A DNA stretch of 64,000 bases from Pseudo-nitzschia pungens (taxonomy: Eukaryota > Bacillariophyta > Bacillariophyceae > Bacillariales > Bacillariaceae), in assembly GCA_037355855.1 (NCBI GenBank), contig CM074758.1, positions 3,879,001 to 3,943,000 on the forward strand. Reading direction: 5' to 3'. Within the stretch, counting starts at the first letter, position 1; each line of letters begins with the position of its first letter. Shown piece after piece: positions 1 through 10,082 of this stretch. The notes under the pieces were generated by a model. It was given only the letters and a program-made list of their open reading frames with translations. It was not told the origin of the DNA and did not search any database. The position numbers and the translations under genes were made by a program.

Positions 1-1095
1 TTCATATTTGGCCCAGTACCGCAGCATTTACTAGAAAATACTGTAAAATCAAATATCTGAATGAATCTGGTCAGTGTTTGTGTGATTCCAGTGTGAATAT
101 TTGTCATCCTATGCATGGGCAAGAGTATGCAAAAAGAAGTATTCAAAAATCACCAATAATTTGGGTGTCACCACTGATTAATTAATATTTGGCCCAGTAC
201 TGCGGAATTAACTAGAAAAAATTAACAAATCACATATCTGAACAAATCTGGCCAATATTTTTGTGATTCCAGTGTGAATATTTGTCATCCTATGCATGGG
301 CAAGAGTATGCAAAAAGAAGTATTCAAAAATCACCAATAATTTGGGTGTCACCACTGATTAATTAATATTTGTCCCAGTACTGCGGAATTAACTAGAAAA
401 AATTAACAAATCAGATATCTGAACAAATCTGGCCAATATTTTTGTGATTCCAGTGTGAATATTTCTCATCCTATGCATGGGCAAGAGTATGCAAAAAGAA
501 GTATTCAAAAATCACCAATAATTTGGGTATCACCACTGAATAATTAATATTTGTTCCACTACTGTGGAATTTACTAGTAGAAAATACTGTAAAATCACAT
601 ATCTGAATGAATCTGGCCAATAGTTGTATGATTCCAGTGTGTATATTCCTCATAGTGTGCATGGGCAAGAATATTCAAAAAGAAGTATTCAAAAATCACC
701 AATAGTTTGGGTGTCACCACTGAATAATTAATATTTAGCCCAGTACTGCGGAATGTACTAGAAAATACTGTAAAATCACATACCTGAATGAATCTGGTCA
801 GTATTCCTGTGATTCCAGTGTGAATATTCCTCATCCTATCGATGGGCAAGAGTATTCAAAAAGAAGTATTCCAAAAGCACCAATAATTTGGATGTCACCA
901 CTGAATAATTAAAATATTTGGCCCAGTACCGCAGCATTTACTAGAAAATACTGTAAAATCAAAATCTGAATGAATCTGGTCAATCTTTGTGTGATTCCAG
1001 TGTGAATATTTGTCATCCTATGCATGGGCAAGAGTATTCAAAAAGAAGTATTCAAAAATCACCAATAATTTGGGTGTCACCATTGAATAACTGAA
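1..1095. repeat. ~182-bp tandem satellite, about 6 copies
   Basis: Six head-to-tail copies of an AT-rich unit. The landmark GCCCAGTAC (or a variant) recurs at about 11, 192, 373, 554, 738 and 921, giving periods of 181-184 bp. Other landmarks such as CAAGAGTAT and AATCACCAATA recur in step. The array runs off the left edge, so its true length is unknown. It decays after about 1090. Short minus-strand frames in it repeat with the unit and are not genes. Confidence 0.93.
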
Positions 1096-1813
1096 TAGCT
1101 CACGTATTGTGACATGTGCTTCACAGCAAAAATATTGCTATCACATCATGCTGGAGCAAAAAGCATTCCCATGATGGGGCTCGAACCAACACCACCATAT
1201 TAAGTGCTTCTAGTAGTGCCACTATTACTGTCTACTACTGCTCAAAGGTGTTCTCCCTCTGTTATACAGCTATTACCATCTCGGGGAAGGCTCATCCTGT
1301 ATAATATGTACCAACAGTAAGGTACCGTACCTCCACCACTTCGCGCCAAAAGATTTGTACCAGTACCCTATGTACAGTATACACAGTACTGGAAACCTAC
1401 ACATCCCCTGCCTATACATACATACGTACTACTAGGTACTATGTATGCAGACATGTCATTTTTTCTTTTACTAAGACTGTAGACTTAGTACTGTAATCTA
1501 CGTACATTGCTGTCATTTTTTCCAGTCAGCCTGTACAAACAGTACTGTTACCTACGTACATTATGTGCATCATTGCGGTGAATTTTGTTGTTCGATTTTC
1601 CGCCCCACATCTCCCTCGTGGAGGATGTGTCATAATTTTCATAAGTTCGTTTTTCATAAGTTCGTTTCGGCGTTGGAAATTTTCTGTCAGGCCCAGTTTA
1701 AAGTGAGAACAAGGCGCCTGGTACCATCTTGGAGAGACTAATGGCAAAGAAAGTAAAGAACTGATCACTCTTGAAATCCTTCCTGTTATCTTTTGTTATC
1801 AAGATAGGGTGGG
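1096..1813. other. Intergenic DNA, no gene seen
   Basis: No coding region is supported. The stretch from about 1310 to 1570 is unusually rich in GTAC and TACGTAC words, for example around the paired AGTACTG/CAGTACTG words. A RNA polymerase III B-box-like word lies on the minus strand at 1177-1187 but has no convincing tRNA fold around it. Confidence 0.6.
1177..1187 (-). promoter_or_regulatory. B-box-like word (GGTTCGAGCCC), possible tRNA or SINE relic
   Basis: On the minus strand the sequence GGTTCGAGCCC matches the Pol III B-box consensus (GGTTCGANNCC). The flanks do not fold into a full T-stem and there is no good A-box or acceptor stem. It could be a decayed tRNA or tRNA-derived SINE, or chance. 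Confidence 0.2.
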
Positions 1814-1949
1814 TTGCAGACCTTGAGTCATCTGGCTTATCCAGATATCTACGAGTACGACGCGCGAACGAACCTGCAGAGGACGACAAAGACGATCGGA
1901 ACAACGAAGGCCGAAGACACTAAAAGGTACGACGAAGGTACGATCGTAG

Positions 1950-2235
1950 AAGAGGGGGACGACGATGACGAGCGAGACGACGACGACCGGGACGACGACG
2001 ACGACCGGGACGACGACGACGACCGGGACGACAATGACGACTAACCGCCCGTTGTTTATTTTATACAACCACACACAGATCGTAGCAAAGAGCAAAGAGC
2101 AACGACGAAGACGATCGAAACGAAGAGCAACGACGATTTCAAGGACGACGACGACGACGATCGAAACGAAGAGCAACGACGATTTCAAGGACGACGACGA
2201 CGAGGGGAACGACGAACGACCGATACGATTGTTCA
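1950..2235. repeat. GAC/GACGACC low-complexity block plus ~55-bp direct repeat
   Basis: Positions 1955-2045 are runs of GACGACGAC broken by GGG and CGAGACGA words. From about 2090 to 2210 a unit containing GATCGAAACGAAGAGCAACG and a GACGACGAC run occurs at least twice with little divergence. The block is open in several frames on both strands (Asp/Arg-rich or Thr-rich products), as expected of a triplet repeat, so no protein is called. Confidence 0.8.
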
Positions 2236-2294
2236 AGAGGGGAATGACCGATACGATCGAAAGACGGCGATAGTTCTTTAAAAATATTCTCGTG

Positions 2295-4860
2295 TATTAT
2301 CCCCCCTGTATTATCGATGCGTTGCTGCTTGCTGTCCCCCCATGTATTATCGACGCGTTGCTGCTGCTTGCTGCTTGCTGTCTCCCCTGTATTATCGACG
2401 CGTTGGTTGCTGCTTACTGCTGCTTGCTGTCCCCCCCCCTGTATTGTAGACGAGTTGCTTGTATTATCGACACGTTGCTTGTATTATCGACGCGTTGCTT
2501 GTATTATCGACGCGTTGCTTGTATTATCGACGCGTTGCTGCTGCTTGCTGTCCCCCCCTGTATTATCGACGCGTTGCTTGTATTATCGACGAGTTGCTTG
2601 TATTATCGACGCGTTGCTTGTATTGTAGACGAGTTGCTTGTATTATCGACACGTTGCTTGTATTATCGACGCGTTGCTTGTATTATCGACGCGTTGCTTG
2701 TATTATCGACGCGTTGCTTGTATTATCGACGCGTTGCTGCTGCTTGCTGTCCCCCCCTGTATTATCGACGCGTTGCTTGTATTATCGACGCGTTGCTTGT
2801 ATTATCGACGAGTTGCTTGTATTATCGACGCATTGCTTGTATTATCGACGCGTTGCTGCTTGCTGTCCCCCCCTGTATTATCGACGCGTTGCTTGTATTA
2901 TCGACGCGTTGCTTGTATTATCGACGCGTTGCTTGTATTATCGACGCGTTGCTTGTATTATCGACGCGTTCGTTGCTGCTTGCTGTCCCCCCCTGTATTA
3001 TCAACGCGTTGGTTGCTGCTTGTTGCTGCTTGCTGTCCCCCCCCCCCCTGTATTATCGACGCGTTGCTGCTTGCTGTCCCCCCTGTAGTATCGACGCGTT
3101 GCTTGTATTATCGACGCGTTGCTGCTGCAATCGTATCCTTCCGTATCGATTGTATCGTATACGGAAGATAGATCGGCAATCGTATCCTCCGTGTCGATTG
3201 GAAGATAGATCTGTAAGCCTTAACCATACTGCCTGGTACTCCGTCTAACGATCTTACAAAGCGCTCCGTAATACTTCGAAGTATGTTTGGAGGTCACGTC
3301 CAAACAGCTGCTTGCTGCTTGCTGCCCCCCCTGTATTTTCGACGCGTTCGTTGCTGCTTGCTGTCCCCCCCCGTATGATTATCGACGCGTTGCTGCTTGC
3401 TGTCCCCCCCTGTATTATCTACGCGTTGCTGCTGCTGTCCCCTGTATTATCGACGCGTTGCTGCTGCTCTCCCCCTGTATTGTCGACGCGTTGCTGCTGC
3501 TGTCCCCTGTATTATCGACGCGTTGCTGCTGCTGTCCCCCTGTATTATAGACGCGTTACGACGCGTTGCTGCCGCTGTCCCCTGTATTATCGACGCGTTA
3601 CGACGCGTTGCTGCCGCTGTCCCCTGTCGTATTATCGACGCGTTGCTGCTGTCCCCTGTTGTATTATCGACATGTTGCTGTCCCCTGTATAGTATCGACG
3701 CGTTGCTGCTGTCCCCTGTCGTATTATCGACGCGTTGCTGCTTGCTGTCCCCCCCCTGTATTATCGACGCGTTGCTGCTGTTGCTTGCTGCTATATAGAT
3801 TTCATCTTGGCTGCGCTAGGGTATCTCTTTACAGTACATAATCCACGCGTCGAACCTAGCAAAACCCCTTGTATATCAACGCGCTGCTGCTGCTTGCTCC
3901 CCCCCAGCGTATACTGTTTATCTTGGCTGTGCTAGGGTATCCCTTTACAGTACAAAAACAACGCGTCGGACCTAGCAAAACCCAGTACGTTATTCGCTGC
4001 TCGCTGCTGCTGCTTGCTGTCCCCTCTCTGTATTATCGACGCGTTGCTGCTTGCTGCTGTTTGCTGTCCCCCCCCCCCTGTAATATCGACGCGTTGCTGC
4101 TTCTTGCTGTCCCCCCTGTATTATCGACGCGTTGCTGCTGTCCCCTGTTGTATTATCGACATGTTGCTGTCCCCTGTATAGTATCGACGCGTTGCTGCTG
4201 TCCCCTGTCGTATTATCGACGCGTTGCTGCTTGCTGTCCCCCCCCTGTATTATCGACGCGTTGCTGCTGTTGCTTGCTGCTATATAGATTTCATCTTGGC
4301 TGCGCTAGGGTATCTCTTTACAGTACATAATCCACGCGTCGAACCTAGCAAAACCCCTTGTATATCAACGCGCTGCTGCTGCTTGCTCCCCCCCAGCGTA
4401 TACTGTTTATCTTGGCTGTGCTAGGGTATCCCTTTACAGTACAAAAACAACGCGTCGGACCTAGCAAAACCCAGTACGTTATTCGCTGCTCGCTGCTGCT
4501 GCTTGCTGTCCCCTCTCTGTATTATCGACGCGTTGCTGCTTGCTGCTGTTTGCTGTCCCCCCCCCCCCTGTAATATCGACGCGTTGCTGCTTCTTGCTGT
4601 CCCCCCTGTATTATCGACGCGTTGCTGCTGCTTGTTGCTGCTTGCTGTCCCCCCTGTATTATCGACGCGTTTGTATTATCGACGCGTTGCTGCTTGCTGT
4701 CCCCCCTGTATTATCAACGCGTTTGAATTATCGACGCGTTGCTGCTTGCTGTCCCCCCCTGTATTATCGACGCGTTGCTGCTGCTGCTTGCTGTCCCCCC
4801 TGGTGTATTATCGACGCCCCCCACTGTATTATCAACATGTTGCTGCTTGCTGTCCCCCCA
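2295..4860. repeat. Composite minisatellite: 20-bp unit with ACGCGT and C-run spacers
   Basis: The core unit TTGCTTGTATTATCGACGCG (20 bp) repeats in perfect register from about 2455 to 2720 and again in several runs to 3110. Further right it alternates with GCTGCTTGCTGTCCCCCC-type spacers of variable length. Most units contain the palindrome ACGCGT, giving dozens of copies. Because the unit has no stop codon on the plus strand, frames of 100-318 residues stay open in all three plus frames and translate as permuted repeats (CIIDALL, YYRRVA, VLSTRC). These are artefacts of the repeat, not genes. Confidence 0.92.
3641..4629. repeat. ~489-bp direct tandem duplication inside the minisatellite
   Basis: The block from about 3641 to 4129 recurs at about 4130 to 4620 with almost no change apart from the length of a C-run. 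It includes two diverged copies of a non-satellite module (around 3800-3840 and 3918-3955) that share CTTGGCTG, GCTAGGGTATC and CTTTACAGTACA. This points to recent unequal exchange or slippage at a scale larger than the 20-bp unit. Confidence 0.88.
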
Positions 4861-4861
4861 C

Positions 4862-5110
4862 GTAGAGTGACGAGTGGAGTAATGTAGAGTGACGAGTGAA
4901 GTAATGTAGAGTGACGAGTGGAGTAATGTAGAGCGCTACGGCGGTAGAACGCTACAGCGTTACAGCTACAGCGTTACAGCTACAGCGTTACAGCTACAGC
5001 GTTACAGCGCTACAGGGATACAGCGCTACAGCGTTACGGCGTTACAGCGCTACAGGGATACAGCGCTAAAGCGTTACGGCGCTACAGGGATACAGCGCTA
5101 CAGGGTTACA
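4862..5110. repeat. Short tandem arrays (GTAGAGTGACGAGTG and TACAGCG types)
   Basis: About three copies of a 26-bp unit with GTAGAGTGACGAGTG and GAGTAAT span 4862-4935. An array of GCTACAGCGTTACA and CTACAGGGATACAGCG words runs to about 5110. No gene. Confidence 0.85.
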
Positions 5111-5429
5111 GGGATACAGGGACGGCGTGTACTACAATTGCTCACTTATCACTGCAGGGGCTGGGGTATCCGGTTGTAGTAGTTATTGTACGCCAATGAC
5201 CATACCCCGACGGTAGCATAATAGGGTAGCATGGTATGATAGCATAGCAATTGACCATAACCACGAAATTTTGGTAGGTAAAAATTGACTTTTCGACGTT
5301 AAAAAAAGGGCGAGGGTTGGAATTGAAAAAAAAAACAGGGTCGTGAATAGTTTTACCAAAGAAAAAATAGAGGTACAGGGTCAAAAAGGTCTAAAAATGA
5401 CCATTTTACCTCGAAAAACAGTTAACAGA
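5111..5429. other. Unassigned sequence, related to 56.05-56.15 kb
   Basis: No gene. Around 5185-5250 it shares an ordered set of words (CAATGACC, then ACCCCG.CGGTAGCAT, then TAGCATGGTAT) with 56,065-56,140 in the same orientation. This suggests a dispersed repeat or a fragment of the copia-like element's non-coding end. Confidence 0.45.
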
Positions 5430-5727
5430 CGTGGAGATCAAAGGATCCATCAGTCCAGATGCCAATGTCATCAATATAAACAGTGCAGTCAGTGTCTTGT
5501 AGGATATCTTCCATGAATTGTTGAGCAACATCCGGGGAGACTTTGACTCCCATTGGTAGTCTTTGGTATTCATAGCAACCATATGGCGTCACTATTGTAC
5601 AGAGTTTCTTGCTTGCATTGTCGAGTTCAAAGCAGTAGTATTGCATGGACAAGTCAATCTTGGTGAAGTGAATACTTGCCACACTTGTTCATGATATCCT
5701 GTATCCGGGGTATTGGATACGGAATAT
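5430..5727 (-). pseudogene. Orphan Ty3/gypsy reverse transcriptase fragment
   Basis: About 100 codons of a family-1 gypsy reverse transcriptase on the minus strand, matching the palm of element B. It runs from the PIPRIQDIMNK block through FTKIDLSMQYYCF and PMGVKVSPDVAQQ to the catalytic YIDD box, and stops just after FDLH. Both edges are abrupt. On the right it is fused within about 10 bp to the middle of an LTR (5728), so a deletion joined the two. The copy has small changes from the intact elements and is non-functional. Confidence 0.88.
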
Positions 5728-5983
5728 TGTTACGCGAATTGAGAATGGAAACATATAAAATTTGAGGTCGCGAGCATAGCCACATTTTGGCATGCTCTGC
5801 CATAAATGTTGATTCATTGTCGGTTCCCACGATTAGGCATATATCACTTTCTGGGACTCGACCATAATAGTTAGAACACATATCGAAATGTATTCATGAC
5901 TGAATATATATATAATATTCGATTCCCATGTGGGATTCGGTTAATTATTCAATCGTGACTGCTAGCTACGCTATCCCGTCACA
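5728..5983 (-). repeat. Truncated 3' LTR of element A
   Basis: Matches 7988-8312 from about base 86 to the terminal TCACA. One stem base of the terminal hairpin is changed (CTATC for CTAGC near 5971). Confidence 0.85.
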
Positions 5984-6013
5984 TAGTGCCCCATGATTGA
6001 CCAAATTCCATAC

Positions 6014-7870
6014 TTAAGCTGACCAACGGATCGCTGCGTCGTCGGAGTTGGAATCGGAATGATCCGTTGGGACCTCTTTGTAAGGGGTTAGCTTACAAAT
6101 GTTAACGGTCTCAATGACCGTTGGAGTCTTCTGGATCTCGACAGTACCATTATCATGGACTTGGGCAATAGTGAATGGTCCTGTTTTTCGAGGCTGTAGT
6201 TTGTCCGGATCTGGCTGTTGCATCCATACCTTGTCATTGGGTTGAAAGGTATGTTCCTTGCGCTTGGCATTGTCCCTGAGCAGAGCCTTGTTAATACCCT
6301 GCTGTCTTAGCTGCTGTAAAGCTAACAGATTGGATGTTAGTGGTAGATCAACCAGCATGTCCTGATTATACACTAGGGAACCTGGGGATGCCTGTAGAGC
6401 AGCATTCACAGCACACCTGGAGGCATGCATACAGGTGGACAGGGCATTATCCATGAGCTGACTTGCTCTAGTATTAACTTGTGGGGGATTAACATGTACT
6501 AGGACGCGAAGGATATCAGCCACTGTATGATGGACTCTTTCACAAATGGCGTTCGACTGAGGATTCTTCACTGTTGTTGGTACGGCTTGGATTCCACACT
6601 GTTTGAGTGTTGTTTGGAATTCAGCTCCTAGAAATTCACCACCATTATCATGGACACACCTGATAGGTCTTGGATATCTTGAAAGCCAGCAGTTCTTGAA
6701 TTGATCTGATACATGTTGCAAGGAATTATCTCTGATTCTGATGATTTCAAGGAGGTTAGTAACCGGATCAATACAGGTTAGGGCTTTAAAGTTGTAGTTC
6801 TTGCCCTGAGCTGTAATCTTCCAAGGACCGATGAGATCGACGTGTACTTCATAGAATGGGGATAATGGCGCTTCTTTTGGTGGTAGCTTGCCATACTGGG
6901 AGTTCTGGTTCTTGTATTTGATGCAATGGTCTGGGCATACATAGGACTTGCATAAACTGGTTAGGTTATCAGCATAGAATTGGGCTGATATAGTCTGTTG
7001 TAATCTGGTATTGTTCTTGGAGTAACGATTCTTTGGACACTCAGACCAGTCATGATTGTGGCCTGGAATTCTGCAAGGGTTGGATTTCTTCTTCTTGTTG
7101 TTGTTGCCCTTGTGGTTGGAATGCGAGTTGCGTTTGCGAGAGTTATTGTTCGAATTGTTCGAGCGTTTGTTTTGTTGCTTGTTATTGTTTTTATTGCTCT
7201 TCTTGTTGGCTTGTCTCTCGTGGCAGCTCATATGATCCACAATGTGCTGGACTGTGGTATCTTCTTGGATTCCACTGTGGATGATGCCATAGCTCTCGAT
7301 CCATGCAGAAGGGAAGGAGTGCAGAAGAATGGTTAGTTTCTCCACTCGGGAGAGTGGCGAGCTGCTTCCTTCTAGTTTCTGCGTGTATTTCATGAGGATA
7401 ATGATTCGATCAGCATGTTCCTTGCATGTAACTGAGGGCGTCTTTCGGCAGTCATGGCTTCGAAGGTAGGTGTGCATGATGTCTCTAGCATCCTTGGCAT
7501 TGCAGTAGAGTTGGGTGAAGTCAATGAAGGCTTGCTCGTATCCTCCAATCTCTTCTTGAGAGTATTGGTATTCTTCCGGATCCAGTGGATCCTTGATCAT
7601 GTCGTTCCACTTACTCTGGGCGTCTGTAGTGAGGCAACGGCCGAAGTGAGTTAGATAGATGTTGATTGGAAGCCTGAGATACTTGGCGGCGTTCCGGAAG
7701 GACTCCTCCACAAAGAGCAGTTCTTCTAGTCCTCCAGTGTCTGTGAACAGGGGGACTTTCATGCTGTCGGTCCGGTCCTCATCGACATTGTACAGGGTGA
7801 AGAGCTTAGGCTTGGTTCGATCAAAGGAGCTCTTGTAGGCAATAGGGGGATCTCTGTAGATGCCAGCCAT
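6014..7870 (-). CDS. Gag-integrase fusion protein of element A (618 aa)
   Basis: A single uninterrupted frame starting at the conserved MAGIYRDPP gag start. Residues 1 to about 285 are family-1 Gag (capsid-like region, Asn/Lys-rich basic linker, zinc-knuckle variant CRIPGHNHDWSEC). At about residue 287 the sequence passes directly into integrase (TRLQQTISAQFYADNL). The paired histidines of the integrase zinc finger lie upstream of the junction and are lost; its cysteines remain. The catalytic core is complete, with Asp in HVDLIGPW, Asp in VHDNGGEF and Glu in NAICERVHH, followed by the GPF/Y module (RKTGPFTIAQVHDNGTV). The deletion is in frame and removes the usual gag UGA. It could be a chance relic or a functional fusion; the open frame is seen, function is inferred. 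Confidence 0.82.
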   Translation of the reverse strand: MAGIYRDPPIAYKSSFDRTKPKLFTLYNVDEDRTDSMKVPLFTDTGGLEELLFVEESFRNAAKYLRLPINIYLTHFGRCLTTDAQSKWNDMIKDPLDPEEYQYSQEEIGGYEQAFIDFTQLYCNAKDARDIMHTYLRSHDCRKTPSVTCKEHADRIIILMKYTQKLEGSSSPLSRVEKLTILLHSFPSAWIESYGIIHSGIQEDTTVQHIVDHMSCHERQANKKSNKNNNKQQNKRSNNSNNNSRKRNSHSNHKGNNNKKKKSNPCRIPGHNHDWSECPKNRYSKNNTRLQQTISAQFYADNLTSLCKSYVCPDHCIKYKNQNSQYGKLPPKEAPLSPFYEVHVDLIGPWKITAQGKNYNFKALTCIDPVTNLLEIIRIRDNSLQHVSDQFKNCWLSRYPRPIRCVHDNGGEFLGAEFQTTLKQCGIQAVPTTVKNPQSNAICERVHHTVADILRVLVHVNPPQVNTRASQLMDNALSTCMHASRCAVNAALQASPGSLVYNQDMLVDLPLTSNLLALQQLRQQGINKALLRDNAKRKEHTFQPNDKVWMQQPDPDKLQPRKTGPFTIAQVHDNGTVEIQKTPTVIETVNICKLTPYKEVPTDHSDSNSDDAAIRWSA

Positions 7871-7987
7871 GTTGCTTGTTGGAGATACAAGGTGTCTCTT
7901 TTGTTGAGGATAAGGGGGGTTTGTTCGGTTTTGAATTCAGTACTGAGTTCTACAGTTTCTACTGTAAAGCACAAACAGTAATTACTG

Positions 7988-8312
7988 TGTTACGGTCTAG
8001 AGTAGAAATTTCGGAGTAGTATGAAAATTGTGAATGTTTAGATACTTTACGAGATATTGTTACGCGAATTAAGAATGGAGACATATAACATTTGAGGTTG
8101 CGAGCATAGCCACATTTTGGCATGCTCTGCCATAAATGTTGATTTATTGTCGGTTCCCACGATTAGGCATATAGTATCACCTTCTGGGACTCGACCATAA
8201 TAGTTAGAACACATATCGAAACGTATTCATGACTGAATACATAATATTCGATTCCCATGTGGGATTCGGTTAATTATTCAATCGTGACTGCTAGCTACGC
8301 TAGCCCGTCACA
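7988..8312 (-). repeat. 5' LTR of element A (325 bp)
   Basis: Bounded by TGTTACGG and CCGTCACA in plus orientation, i.e. TG...CA. It has the stem-loop GCTAGC-GTA-GCTAGC at 8290-8304. Immediately inside it (7976-7987) lies the palindrome CAGTAATTACTG. Confidence 0.92.
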
Positions 8313-10070
8313 GCGATAGGCCGTCTTGAAGGGGCTGTAGCTCCAGTCAGTAACTTGTATGACGTGAGTTGTGTTTGGTACTCCTGGTAATAGTAGCACA
8401 CCCTTTACACTCAGTGCCTGCAGGAGCTCTTTATCAAGACGCCCAGGACCCGAATCCACGATTAACAAGACCCATTGACCTTTTGCTGGCTGCATGTCTG
8501 GGAACAACGGAACCATACTTGTCAGAACATACTTACGAAACTCTATGCTGTCCATACAGGTGGTGACATTGCAGTTCGCCGAGTGTGCTCGTTTAGTGAT
8601 TCGTTTGAAACCCCATATTCCTTCGCAGGTGCCTGCGTTACTGAGTTCATCAGTAAAACTACGGGAGATCTGTTTACTCTCTTCCGTTGTTGTGTTGCTC
8701 TTGAGTTGAAAGTGTACTGGAACAGGATCTCCAGCGGCGGTACTTCCCCCAATCATTGTACTTCGTGAGTTGCTTTTGAAAGCCTTTGACGCTCCCTTTG
8801 GCAAAGTCACGCTGGGTGGACTATACTCGATCACTGGACAGCTGCCAGCACGAGTGCAGGTACCGTTGAGCGTTAATCCTGTCTTGTCGACGTTGAGTAT
8901 ACGGTGCAATTGGCGCGGCAAGAATACAAGCTCCCCCAAGTGACCATTGAACTTCTCCGTCTCTGTGGGCAAACGAGCGAAACCCTTTTCAACTAACAGT
9001 GATTTCAAGTTGCTAAACCACTCATTAATCATATTGTAAGTGGTCCACAGAGCTCTCCTCTCCTCCAGCTGTGAGTTACTCTTATTCACTTCAATACTTT
9101 CAGCAAACCGGGGTTGCAGATGTCTGTAAAGATGACCAAAATTTTTCAAAGAACAAGGCCCCCTTGAAAGACAAGCTTCTAAATCCTCCACAGCCATCTT
9201 CCTGTTGGGCTTCTGTTTCATTCCAGCTGAACACAGAAGGAAAGAAGTCTCCATTGCTGTAACCAAAGCCTCCTCCACCTCCACAGGAATGGTTGATGGT
9301 CTCCCCCGGCGTGCAGTAGACAGACCCTTGTTCTTTTGAGTTAGACGCCATTTCAGAGTATTCATCTTGATATCAGTTCCATTCATTCTGTTCACCATAT
9401 CACACCCCTCCTGCAGCAAGATGCGCTTTGATCCAGGCTGCTCCTTATAAATCTTTTCTGCAGCAAGACAAGGCTCTTCAGACCTCTCCTTCTGATTGTG
9501 CTTCATTCTCATGTCATACATCAACTGTGCATGGTTCCTCCTTGGCTTCTTCAGTACCTTTGCTTCTTCCTCCTCCTCTGTCTCGACGTTGACAACGTCG
9601 CCATCGCCATCGTCAGCGTCTTCGTTTGCTCTCCTGTTGCCACTGCTGCTGCTGGGCGTCGTGGTTGAACTTTTGTTTTGGCTTTTGCAGTTTTGGCAGC
9701 AATTGCAAACATTGTCGCCCTTTCCTGTAGCCAGCAGTGGAGATTCAGCGGACGCCAAAGGAGAAATCGTCGGCGCCTGAACAGGTAGCGTAATCGACGT
9801 TGGAACAATCTCCTTAATATACTTGGTCCGGAGTCTAAGGACTCTTTTTTGGAGAGACTTATTGCCACATTGTTGTTCATTGAATCCAAACATTTTCATA
9901 GCTTCGGCCGCAGTAACCCGATAGTTCTGATTAAACTTGTGAAGAGTAGCCAGGTATCTAGCAGCTGCATCGCTTCTCTCGCATACAGGTATCGTGTGCC
10001 CGTTCTTGAAGGATCCAACAGGCGCTGTACCCCTTGTGGTAGGGGAGGTCTTCTCCTTATTTTCTTCCAT
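8313..10070 (-). pseudogene. Pogo-like (Tc1/mariner superfamily) DD35D transposase, 3' truncated
   Basis: 586 codons of native frame from ATG at 10070, followed by five codons and a stop read from the LTR of element A. Visible parts: an N-terminal helix-rich region, a Ser/Glu low-complexity linker with an EEEEE run, a helix-turn-helix-like block ending RRGRPSTIPVEVEEAL, and a DDE domain. The catalytic acids are Asp in LNVDKTG (about residue 400), Asp539 in LLIVDSGPG and Asp575 in QVTDWSYSPF, with 35 residues between the last two. LLLPGVPNTTHVIQ corresponds to the LPPNTT..QP block of pogo-type enzymes. The gene breaks 11 residues after the third Asp, and no remainder is found left of element A. 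Cut-and-paste transposase is the family role; this copy is dead. Confidence 0.8.
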
Positions 10071-10082
10071 TTTTTTGTTGGT

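Larger units (their letters stand above)
5728..8312 (-). mobile_element. Element A: family-1 gypsy element with PR-RT-RNaseH deleted
   Basis: Minus-strand LTR element. Its 5' LTR is complete at 7988-8312 and its 3' LTR is truncated (5728-5983, missing about the first 85 bp in plus orientation). The interior encodes one open frame joining gag to integrase; protease, reverse transcriptase and RNase H are gone. The right LTR interrupts the transposase gene at 8313. No TSD partner survives on the left because of the truncation. It must have relied on enzymes from full elements if it moved in this form. Confidence 0.85.

Noticed and set aside
471..849. Similar 65- and 84-codon minus-strand frames
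   Set aside because: They repeat with the 182-bp satellite and are not genes.
1120..1260. Possible tRNA gene on the minus strand
   Set aside because: Only the B-box matches; the T-stem has mismatches and no acceptor stem or cloverleaf can be drawn.
1814..2273. Asp/Arg- and Thr-rich short frames
   Set aside because: They come from a GAC-type triplet repeat and are open on both strands. No start context or conserved domain.
2292..3248. 318-codon open frame with repeated CIIDALL/YYRRVA/VLSTRC
   Set aside because: The 20-bp unit lacks stop codons in all plus frames, so the frame is open by construction. Other frames of the same stretch are equally open.
1..5110. CRISPR array
   Set aside because: Repeats are satellite or minisatellite without unique spacers, in a eukaryotic context.
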